The translations under genes were made by a program, and so were the position numbers. 64,000 bases of DNA from Marsupella aquatica (taxonomy: Eukaryota > Marchantiophyta). Shown one piece after another: positions 46,791 through 56,351 of this stretch; positions within the stretch are counted from its first letter, which is position 1, and each line of letters opens with the position of its first letter. Location: positions 30,070,001 through 30,134,000 of the forward strand of contig OZ316892.1 of NCBI GenBank assembly GCA_973895155.1, written 5' to 3'. A model generated the notes under the pieces. The model was not told the DNA's origin. It saw only the letters and a program-made list of their open reading frames with translations, and did no database searches.

Positions 46791-49511
46791 TATGGCTATG
46801 GAGAATACTCAGGACCTTATCGTGCAGTCAGATCTCTTCTCTTCCCTCACCTCAATTGGATTAGCGGCCCAACTGCTTTGAAGAAACTGTTGGCAATCAA
46901 TCCCCATTCGAATCGCAATTGGGAATAGCACAGTTCAGCTCACCTTAGCTGGGCTCAGTTCAGCTGAATTCCAAGTGAAGATCAAGGTCTGTGCGAGTAA
47001 ATTCGAGTGACAGATCAGGTTTAACAGTGCCGCTTCTCAGTGCTCCTCCTCCTCGCACCAAGATCTCTACATGAATTGAAGGAGATCTCCGCTGGCTGTC
47101 CCGATCCCGGGCTGTCGCAAGCTGAGAATGCTTGTAGAAATCACAATTCTGATAAGAATTACCCTCGTAGCACATTATTTTACGTCGCTTTAGTTGCTTC
47201 TCGGGGAGCCGGTACCGAGCTGTGTGTAGCTGCATGCTGACGAATCCAGTGATCCCTCTTAAGCTCGCGTACCACTTTCACACGGCCGCTGGCGATATCC
47301 GTTGGGCAGAGAATTCCTAGGAAGGCCCTAGCTATACTCGATGTTCCTCTGTGTTTCAACCCTACATTGCTGGGCAACAATACTTCTCAACTCTTAGTGC
47401 CCAAGGAAGCGGGACAGAATCTCTTTTTCAGCCCGGGATATTTTTTCATCTCCCCATCCTGGTTCAAGTCCTGCTCAGTTCTTGGATGACGTCACCTGCT
47501 GCCTGCAATTATGTGCATTTGCCTTTCTTTTCAGACATGACAAACTTGGAAGGAATATCTTCATTTATGAGCTTCTTTTATTGCCCATCACAGCCTAAAT
47601 CAATTTGGTTTCCACTTGCTTCAACGTCTTGTTCTGAAAAATTGTCGAGCCTGCCACTTTGCTTCTTACACGCTCTGCATATCACTTCTTGACAAGTTCT
47701 TCTTTGTAGAAATGTCCTCAATTTGTCGTTTGGTATGCAGGACAATTCGGTTGGAAAGGGTTCTTTATTGGAGGCGATTAACTAGAGCACTTGCGCCAAA
47801 GTTTTTCAGAAAGTAATGTGCAGGTATGACGGTGGTTGCTTTGGGGTTTGAAAGGAAGAGGTTCTCATACTTTTTACTCTCAAAACTTGTAGTTTTGATT
47901 GTCAAGTTTGAATGTCAAAGCTGGAATCATTCTTAAAAGAGTACAGCAATTCATAATTCTTAATGCAGGAGGAAGTGATCCTGGAGAAGATGCTGCTACT
48001 GATATGCTTCTAGGGAATCCTCCAACTGTTACGTTGAGCTGAGAATCCTCTGCGCGGGCAAGGTTTTCCCAACAAAGCCCTCTCCTACTTGATTTTCTCT
48101 CTTCAGTCCAAGGGTAGGAAGTATGAGACTTGAAGTTTGAGGGCTCTGCAAGATTGCGCTACTTAGACTGATTTGAACGTTTGTCAAACAGTTAAGATCA
48201 TATTTCTCACAACTGTAGCTTTAAGCTCTCTATTTCCGGCACGGGGACGTATCTGCCTCCATGGAAATTTTGGATATGGGCCGCTTTAGGCAACACTCCA
48301 CAGCCAGGTATGATTAATTTTGTATGCATGTCATTTTGTTGGATTATGATGTGATCGAACAACCTTGAATGAATTCTTAACAAAGGCGTTTGATTTGCAA
48401 CGTTTGATTTGCAACGTTTGATTTGCAGGGTTCATCCTTCATCTTCCGGTTTGATTGGTATTGGCATCAGCCGTTGTTCTTGTACAAGGCCTTCAGGTAA
48501 TGAGACTCAAGAGCGATTTCAACGTTTTGCGTACCTACTTTTAAAGAAAACTCTTTTTCCAGCACCACGGTGTGACATTTATAGTTGCGTGAATTTCCTG
48601 CTATGAGGCTTATGTGAGGAAGACTTGACTTGAACTTCCAGTGTGATACTTTTTCCATCTCCAAGGAAGCACAGGGAGCGGGGGCGGGGGCCGCCGTCAC
48701 ATTTATGTCATATGTGTCTCTCGACGGATTCTATAAGAGACGATATAAAGAATGCTGGATAGGCTTTAGTTCTGAATTGTTGGAGAGGGACGAGTAGCGC
48801 TTTCACATTCATGTCATCTTTGTCTAATCACAATGGATTCACTAGAGTCAATCTATGGACACTTGCTAGGCTTTATTTCTGAATTATAGTCTCTTTCCAA
48901 AAACCTGATTATCGGCTTTGTGTATAGCATAGAAAGGACAGTCTAGGGAACGTACAAATTAACGCCTGTCAAGGTGCCCTAAGAGTCTACCCTACACACA
49001 ACCCAAGGATAACATGTGACTGCTGGCTGAAGTTTTTTAGTGCCAATTCGATAGGCTCTTGACTGTATTCTGTCTACGGTTACAATGAAATACGGGAGTG
49101 CGAACGAGCTTATTGATACTTGAGCTACCTGGATATGCCTTTCACAATTAATTCAGTATTCTTTTCTAAGATCATCGCATTCTTGACAGATAGCGGTTAC
49201 TCTCAGTTGAGAAGGAGTCATATAACTTTTGCAAGTTATCTGTACCAAAGATCACAGCAGAGCAAGGGAGACAAGAAAAAAAATCCTTGGACGGAGGTAG
49301 GAATGCACCCTAGAACTCCAGAGACTTACCGGTCTGCTGTGTATTTCTGAGCATTCATTGAAGAAAATTCATTGGGAAACATAGTCCTCAGGAAACAACT
49401 ACAAAGTCGCTGCACCTCGTGGAATCTCTTGGATTTTAACCTCGTACCAGATCTGATCGTGGGTTGTGGTGCTGACAGAGGAAGCCCAGAGCACTTGAGT
49501 TCAATCATAAG
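46791..49511 (+). promoter_or_regulatory. Non-coding leader of PPR gene 3 (duplicate of leader A)
   Basis: Corresponds to 4305-6601 in patches, including conserved splice-like borders (ttcttaatgcag before gaggaagtgatcc near 47970; tttgcag before gttcatcc near 48428; ccttcag before gtaatgag near 48497; gaggtagg near 49303). A small triplication, gtttgatttgcaac, is seen only here at about 48388-48428. Confidence 0.55.
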
Positions 49512-52058
49512 TTGACACAGAAAGCAGTTTTGGTGGATGGATGGTCAACTCTGGCATGGGCCAAGGCAAGAACAAATTTGATTAGTCAATGCAGATTTCA
49601 ATCCCATGTTAGTAATGGCACGAGAAATCGGTCTCAAGTCACTGCAAAAGGGAATGGCAGTAGGCCTATGCATGAAACAATCGCTGTTTTGAAAGAGCGT
49701 CTGCAGCGAGGCATTACTATAGACTCGTACACATATGTTGAAGTTCTGCAAATGTGCTTTCAACTCAAAAACCTTTCAGCAGCCAAGCAAATTCACGATT
49801 GTATCATCGAGAGTGGGATTCAGAAAAATCCATATGTGGCAATCACGCTCCTGAATGTGTATATCAAATGCGGAGCATTGTTAGATGCACGTCGAGTTTT
49901 TGATCAACTTGAGAAGAAGAATGTTATTACTTGGACCGCGATGATAGCAGGATATGCTAACAGTGATCAAGCTGAATGTGTATCGGAACTTTTGAATCAA
50001 ATGCGCCAAGAAGGCGTGCAGCCTAATGAGATCACATATCTGAGCATCCTGAAAGGATGTGCCAGCCCATTAGCTCTAACACGCGGAAAAGAAATTCATG
50101 AGCGTATTCGACATGCCGGCTTTGAATCGGACGTTCGTGTAGGGACTGCCCTCCTGCTCATGTACGCAAAATGTGGGTGCATCACCGAAGCAAGGATAGT
50201 TTTTGATAAGTTGACCAATCGAAATGTTATTACATGGAATGTTATGATTGGAGCATATGCATTACGTGGTGATGTCGTGGAAGCATATCGACTGTTTCTC
50301 CAAATGAGACGGGAAGGATTAGAACCAGATGCATTCACTTACGCGAGCATCCTGAATGCATCTGCAAGTGAGGGGGCTTTGGAATGGGTGAAGGACGTTC
50401 ATGCCCAGGCTAGCAAAGCCGGACTGGTCTCGGATTTGCGTGTGGGCAGTGCACTCATTCACATGTATGCAGAGGGTGGTAGTATAGATGACGCCCGACT
50501 TGTTTTTGACAGATTGGAGAACCGCAATATAGTCACATGGAATGTAATGATCGGTGGACTTGCTCAGCATGGACGTGGGCATGAAGCATATCGACTGTTT
50601 CTTCAAATGAGACGTGAAGGCTACAAACCAAATGCAATCACTTATGTGAGCATCCTGAATGCATCTGCAGGTGCGGATTCTTTGGAGTGGGTGAAGGAGG
50701 TTCATAGGCATGCTAGCAAAGCAGGACTGGAGTTAGATTTGCGTGTAGGCAATGCTCTGGTTCTCATGTATGCAGAGAGTGGCAGTATAGATGACGCCCG
50801 ACTTGTTTTTGACAGAATGGGGAAACGCGATGTAGTCACATGGACTGTAATGATCGGTGGACTTGCTCAGCATGGACGTGGGCATGAAGCATATCGACTG
50901 TTTGTCCTAATGAGACGTGAAGGCTTCGAACCAAATACAATCACTTACGTGAGCATCCTGAATGCATCTGCAAGTGAGGGGGCTTTGGAGTGGGTAAAGG
51001 AAGTTCATGGCCATGCTCGCAAAGCGGGACTGGAGTCAGATGTGCGTGTGGGCAGTGCACTGGTTCACATGTATGCAGAGAGTGGCAGTATAGCTGACGC
51101 CCGGCTTGTTTTTAACAGAATCAAGAAACCCGATGTAGTCACATGGAACATAATGATTGGTGGACTTGCACAACACGGACATGGGCGTGAAGCCCTGGAA
51201 CTTTTCAGAAAAATGATTGCAGACCATGTGAAGCCCATCGAGACGTCATTCATAGCTGTGTTGTCAGCCTGTTCTCATGGAGGTCTTGTTGATGATGGCC
51301 GTAGAATCTTTTCAGCTATGACGCAAGATTATGGTATCGAGCGTACTGTTGTTCACTTTAACCTCATGGTGGATATTCTTGGGCGGGCGGGACACTTGGA
51401 GGAAGCAAAGCAGTTCATCAGTGAGATGCCGATCGAACCAAATGATGTAACTTGGACGGCCTTGCTTGGGGCTTGTAGAACTTACGGTAATGTAGAGCTG
51501 GGCGAACTGGTCGCTAACGAGCTTTTCAAGTTGGAACCCGGTAAGGCTTCTACATATGTGCTGCTCTCCAATATCTATGCTGCAGCTGGGAAGTGGGAGA
51601 AAGTGTCATCTGTGCGCACTATGATGCAAGAGAGAGGTGTTCGGAAGGAGGCAGGGCGTAGCTGGATTGAAGTTCATAACAAAATCCATGAATTTGTTGT
51701 GGGGGATACATCTCACCCAGAAGCGGAAGCGATATATACTGAGCTGAAAAAATTGAGTAAAAAACTGAAGGCTGAAGGCTACATTCCGGATACCCGGCTT
51801 GTGTTGCATGATATCAATGAGGAGGATAAAGAGCTAGCTCTTTGTTGTCATAGTGAGAAGCTGGCTATTGTTTACGGACTTATGCACCTACCGTGGGGAG
51901 AACCAATTCGAATAAGTAAGAACCTTCGGGTGTGTTCAGATTGCCACTCAGCAACCAAGTATATCTCTAAGGTGACCGGACGCGAAATTATTGCGAGGGA
52001 TGCAAATCGGTTCCACCATTTTAAAGATGGAATGTGTTCTTGTGGTGACTACTGGTGA
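49512..52058 (+). CDS. PPR gene 3: intact-frame PLS-class DYW protein with shifted start
   Basis: The frame is open for 848 codons. The position of gene 1's ATG (6602) is TTG here (49512), no in-frame ATG lies between the upstream TGA (49473) and it, and the next ATG is 49668, giving 796 residues and removing most of the presumed transit peptide. Order: L-S, P-L-S, three 101-residue P-L-S modules (50226-51134), P2-L2-S2, E1/E2, DYW. The deaminase signatures HSEKLA, CSDCH and terminal CSCGDYW are complete. The PG box is altered: EAGRSWIEV instead of EPGRSWIEV. An upstream coding exon could supply another start. The role is as for the other copies: predicted organelle RNA binding and C-to-U editing, if it is still targeted. 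Confidence 0.88.
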   Translation: MTQKAVLVDGWSTLAWAKARTNLISQCRFQSHVSNGTRNRSQVTAKGNGSRPMHETIAVLKERLQRGITIDSYTYVEVLQMCFQLKNLSAAKQIHDCIIESGIQKNPYVAITLLNVYIKCGALLDARRVFDQLEKKNVITWTAMIAGYANSDQAECVSELLNQMRQEGVQPNEITYLSILKGCASPLALTRGKEIHERIRHAGFESDVRVGTALLLMYAKCGCITEARIVFDKLTNRNVITWNVMIGAYALRGDVVEAYRLFLQMRREGLEPDAFTYASILNASASEGALEWVKDVHAQASKAGLVSDLRVGSALIHMYAEGGSIDDARLVFDRLENRNIVTWNVMIGGLAQHGRGHEAYRLFLQMRREGYKPNAITYVSILNASAGADSLEWVKEVHRHASKAGLELDLRVGNALVLMYAESGSIDDARLVFDRMGKRDVVTWTVMIGGLAQHGRGHEAYRLFVLMRREGFEPNTITYVSILNASASEGALEWVKEVHGHARKAGLESDVRVGSALVHMYAESGSIADARLVFNRIKKPDVVTWNIMIGGLAQHGHGREALELFRKMIADHVKPIETSFIAVLSACSHGGLVDDGRRIFSAMTQDYGIERTVVHFNLMVDILGRAGHLEEAKQFISEMPIEPNDVTWTALLGACRTYGNVELGELVANELFKLEPGKASTYVLLSNIYAAAGKWEKVSSVRTMMQERGVRKEAGRSWIEVHNKIHEFVVGDTSHPEAEAIYTELKKLSKKLKAEGYIPDTRLVLHDINEEDKELALCCHSEKLAIVYGLMHLPWGEPIRISKNLRVCSDCHSATKYISKVTGREIIARDANRFHHFKDGMCSCGDYW
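50226..51134 (+). repeat. Three tandem 303-bp P-L-S modules in PPR gene 3
   Basis: EAYRLF/EALELF anchors start at 50280, 50583, 50886 and 51189 (303-bp steps). Base-specifying pairs are P: N/D, N/N, T/N; S: S/N, N/D, S/D. Confidence 0.95.
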
Positions 52059-52510
52059 ACCCAGATTGAAAGTTGGGTTTGGCTGGCTGGAAAGTGACTC
52101 TAAAGCAGTACTCACTGGCAGCACAGATACCATGAGGTTTTCGTTGCTGCAATTCAGAAACATGAATTCTGCAAGTTGGGGTTGTAACTAGCCCTCTTTG
52201 GCTGAAAGATTATTTCACGTAAGAGAAATGTTACCGGAGGATATTGTTAAGAGTCGAAATTAGAGATGCGTGAAATCAAGCGCTTGGCTTGATACGTAGA
52301 AAGCTCTTTTGATATCCTCTTCAAATTTGGTCTTTAGATTAGGAGCAGGGTTTGCATACAGTAGCTGCCTTGCCGTGAACATGGTACAGGAAGGGAACTC
52401 ACTTTGCCGACAGGAGACGGTAAAATCAAGGGCATAAAGATAAGATTGGCTAGGCGCTGTTGGAGGCCGACATAGGATTCCAGGGCTGGATGTTGTTCTT
52501 GGCCTTGCAT
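52059..52510. other. 3' flank of PPR gene 3
   Basis: 52059-52125 (ccagattgaaagttggg...ctggaaagtgactctaaagcagtactcactg) matches 10876-10935 and, more weakly, 16013-16050. Beyond that no match or gene is seen. Confidence 0.6.
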
Positions 52511-52519
52511 ATGGATGCT

Positions 52520-53110
52520 CTGCCTACTGGACTCCAGTTTTGCAAAGGACTTCGCTCACACTGTCAAGGCCTTTATGTTTTCAAGTCTTATGGTGTATTT
52601 GGTTAGGCAGGAATGAGCAGACCACTGACACTGGTAGACATAGAAGCTTTGACCTCAACTTAGTAATATCAGAAGTAGTTGACCATTTGCACTTGGCTTG
52701 CGCTTCTTCTCCCCCTAGTAGGAAGCACAACAGATTACTCCGCTCCAAGGAGGTGGTTGAGAAGATGACCTTTGACATTTGTAAAAAGAGGAGCTTTGAC
52801 CTCAACTAAGTATTATTAGAAGAAGGTGGTTGAGAAGATTAGGATACGTTGGCTACCGAGGGGTGGAACTAGGTTCTCAACCTAGTGGTGCCTCTCGCAC
52901 TGATGCATGGTTCCGTTGGATAGGATGGGATGCCCTGCCGGGTGGATGTAATACACTGGACCTGCAGGGCTCCCTTCTGTGCATAGCATGTGTTCTTTCC
53001 TTTCTCTGGTTCCGGGTCATGTCCCCTGGCATGTGGTTGGCCTTTGTTGTGCTCTGGGTGTTATGCCCTGCTGCCCCTGTTGGGGTGCTTTTGGTTTGAT
53101 GGCCTTTCCT
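52520..53110 (+). pseudogene. Possible LINE (non-LTR retrotransposon) 3' remnant
   Basis: A plus-strand frame contains LWCIWLGRNEQTTD, similar to the WxIWxxRN motif at the C-terminus of plant LINE reverse transcriptase polyproteins. Two copies of a short phrase, gaggagctttgacctcaact / agaagctttgacctcaactt, lie at about 52645 and 52788. The following GC-rich tail (cccctgttggggtgcttttggtttgatgg) resembles a LINE 3' UTR. There is no catalytic core. Confidence 0.35.
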
Positions 53111-54029
53111 GGTCTCCCCCTTCGTGGGGTTCACGCGGAAAAAACGGAAAAAGAAATGAAGAAGATAAAACGCGCCGATGCAACCTCCACCAGCTTAGAA
53201 CTTTAAGCAATCAGTTTCAGAGTTCATTGACTCGCAGAGGAAGCCTTTCGCTCCCAGACTCCAGATCTCATACAGCTTGATGATACAGGTTGAAGATTAG
53301 ACATTTCAATTTCTAGTAAGGTAAGGTGGCCACGTTCTTCTGCTTCAAGGCCAGTTGACACTGAATTCAACCAAAAACGATATGAAGTTCCATCTGCAAA
53401 TCAACTGTTCCGAGCTTCCCAGATTCGCAAGACAATGTCGTGAAACTAGCTGAAAAGCTTGTTAACTACTCGGGGTTTAGGGAAGGCGTAAGTTCTCAAA
53501 TTACGCGAGAATGGGAAGAATGTACTGAACACTCCTATCCTCGAGGATTATCGGACAAGGCAGGAAAGTGGACTGTATTTTCAGTACAAACTTTGCTACG
53601 TTGGTGGCATGATTGGAATCCGTCAGCTGATAGATAGTGCATGTGAACGTAGAAGGGAGCATAGTTCTGCAAGGAATAGTGGATTAGCATGTTCTGTTGC
53701 TTCTGCTGGGCCCATGCCTACCTCAAGAAAATAGATGCATCTCTAGAAGGTCCTGAATTACTGATCACGAAGTTTTAGGTGAAGGGCTGCTACTTATTTT
53801 GGCAAATTAGAAGTGTGATAGCTGAATGACTTTCATAGCATCCTTGGTCAGGATGCTGAAGGGTCAATTGCCGTCCCAGTTTAGTGCCATCAAGGTACAC
53901 ACCGTCCTGAGACTTGCAGATATCCGCAATTTTGATTATGAGTATCCTAACAACGACAGGATTTTGAGGGGGATCTCAAACCCTTTTCCTGTTTTCGATC
54001 CCTTATTACCATTTTTCTTCATGATGCAG
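53111..54029. other. Intergenic stretch before the VIP1 fragment
   Basis: No gene recognised; the ATP-grasp kinase part expected upstream of the VIP1-like exons was not found here. Confidence 0.5.
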
Positions 54030-54862
54030 GTGTGTGGGTTTGATCTCTTAAGGTCACAAGGTCGATCTTATGTGTGTGATGTGAATGGATGGAGCTTCGT
54101 GAAAAATTCGTATAAGGGAGTTGGATACTCAGCCCTTTATGCATATACTACTGGTGTAACTTGTGCAGAGTCTCCATTCAGTGCCACTAGTCATAAATGT
54201 GGATAAATCACCATCCAAGAGTTGGAGTCTGAATATTGCTCAGGGTATGTACTCATGACAGGGTTGAGAGGACTGCACTCCTTGCGCTTTCCCTCATGTT
54301 TTGATCTTTTTTGGATGTTTGTTCTATTTGTCTCTGTGGGTGGGCAGATACTATGATGACGGGGCCAGTGTTTTAAGGACAATGTTTTTGAAGGCCAAGG
54401 CTCCCATCTGTCGTCGAAGCTTCCCCCACGCCTGCCATGGGGTGGTAAGGACTATAGTTTTGAGGATGGGATCGCGAGTCAAAACAGTGTCATATCTGGA
54501 ACGTTTGGGCAAGCTGAGGAACTTCGTTGCGTTTTTGCTTCAGTAAGTTGTCAGAGTTCGTAGTTGACTCCGCCCCAAACTTGTGTGCTTTGAACTTGAG
54601 CGATATGAATTGGCTGCAGCAATGAAAGAAGATTCTAGCATCTCTGTCAAGTTGTTAGGGCTATTTTTATATGTATGTTTAATGTTAAGGTACAAAAGCT
54701 GAAAAATTAGTTTTCCATGTTGTTCATCGAAGCAACTGACTGTTGAATATTTATTTTCCAGTGTTGACCGCACCCCAAAACAAAAGGTGAAGCTGAAAGT
54801 TACACATGATAGGCTGCTGAACCTGATGCTGAAGTATAACGGGGGTCGGCCCCGAGCTGAGG
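54030..54862 (+). pseudogene. VIP1/PPIP5K-like (inositol pyrophosphate kinase) gene fragment, broken
   Basis: Three exon-like pieces match the junction between the ATP-grasp kinase and phosphatase-like domains of plant VIP1/PPIP5K. Piece a (54030-54116) reads [20 protein letters not shown] then SFVKNSYK, after a good acceptor but followed by gg instead of a gt donor. Piece b (54348-54542) reads YYDDGASVLRTMFLKAKAP, then, after a one-base frameshift near 54407, HLSSKLPPRLPW and SGTFGQAEELRC. Piece c (54760-54862) reads [28 protein letters not shown] and a gtagc donor. The family's RHG before DRTPK is missing and the b-c junction is out of phase. The intact enzyme makes InsP7/InsP8; this piece cannot. 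Introns are retained, so it arose by DNA duplication rather than retrotransposition. Confidence 0.88.
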
Positions 54863-56351
54863 TAGCAATGTTTATGTTTTGTTTCGACATCCTATCAAGC
54901 ACAAGCCTGTGTATACTGGTTTCCTGCTTGTCCTAGATTTTGCTGCATTTTTCAATTCTTTTGTGGCTTCGAAAGAGATGACTGTTGTTTTGACCGGATA
55001 TGTGAATTGGCACGGTATACCGACTTCATGATGTACAATGTGAAGGGTTGTCATCGATACCATCGAATTCTGTAAGAAGCATGTTACGTTCGCTCTGTCT
55101 CTCGTAGCAACGAATGTAATCTTGGTAAGGTAACCTGTTACTGGTTTGATCATCACTAACGGCTTACGACTTCCACCATTTCGAGCTTGGACAGACGTGT
55201 AGGTGACAATTTGAAAAGGCAAATGAGGTGGAAATTAGAGCACAGGCTGAACAACCATGGTTAGTTGCGTCAATTTCGTACAGGTGCAGTGGAACTATGT
55301 GAGATATCCACAGAGTCCATTTGATTGATTACTGCTAGGGCAAAGCTTTTTTGATAGTCAAAAGGGGACTCTGCCTTCACTGGATATTGAAACCTGGCCG
55401 TCCACATCAAGTCTTGTTCGCTCTGACTCCGTAAGGTAGTGATGAAGTAGAGTGGGGAACATCTCAATCAGGGACTTTAGAATTACCAGTAATTCACAGT
55501 TTATCCTGATTTTAACTTGGTCGAGAATCGTTTGTAGCCTAGTATCAGGTAGCCTGTTGTGGTTATAACTCGAGGTAAGGTGTCAGCTGTTTATAGTGCA
55601 GAGAGAAGTGCGGACTGTTTGAAGACATTTTTCACTGTAACAGCTGGCGGCTGGCAGACTTTCGCCGACGAGATTCTTCCTGCTGGATTGTTTATTTAGT
55701 AGGTTTTGATATTGATGAAGGCTTGGATGGTTTGCAGGACGAGCGGCCTCAAAGAATGTGTCGTTTTCACTGTCACCATCCACCCCAGCACAGTCGCAGT
55801 GTTCGCTCATCTAACGGTGATGTGAGGAAGAGAAGCTCAGGCTGAGAAACGCTCTGCCTCACTCTCTTTTTTCTGTCTTCTCTTCCAAAGGCAGGAAAAT
55901 TAGGGCCTGGGTCTCATGATCACCTCAAGAATTTCAGCTACTGGCTTTGCACGGTCGTCCACTTACACGATCAGGCACGCAGGGTCGTCCACTTACACGA
56001 TCATTCGTTCGTGTAACTTCGCGACTTGCCGCGGAGCAGGAAAACCCTTCATTAACCATCGCTGCCGGGACTCTCCTCGTGACAACCCTATCGATGCTAA
56101 TTTGTGTTTCAATTCAAATATATCTCCCGCAGTGACTGACTAATTGACTTGACTAGTCGACACCTGCTGTTCCTCCACATTCAGCTTTTATATCATTCTA
56201 TTATACACGGTCGCACGCCCGTTTCATAGTTGAAAAAGAGGAAAATCATTATGAGTCCGCTGTAGCTGGTTTGCTAGAAAGCTTCCCAACTCCGCAGATA
56301 CGCGTCCACTAATTTTTCGATCAGCGTCGGATGCTCTTGGCTGTCTTGAGT
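54863..56351. other. Intergenic stretch
   Basis: Open but unrecognised frames on both strands (minus 55222-54872; minus 55810-55583 starting MSEHCDCAG). 55946-56002 has a short direct repeat, gcayggtcgtccacttacacgatca. The right end is the 3' UTR side of the aquaporin gene. Confidence 0.45.

Noticed and set aside
53826-54029. Upstream extension of the VIP1 frame ([13 protein letters not shown]...)
   Set aside because: Does not resemble the VIP1 region expected before CGFDLLR, and a clean acceptor at 54029 separates them.
54872-55222. 116-codon minus-strand frame after the VIP1 fragment
   Set aside because: No family motif. A plus-strand frame through the same DNA is also open, so neither is supported.
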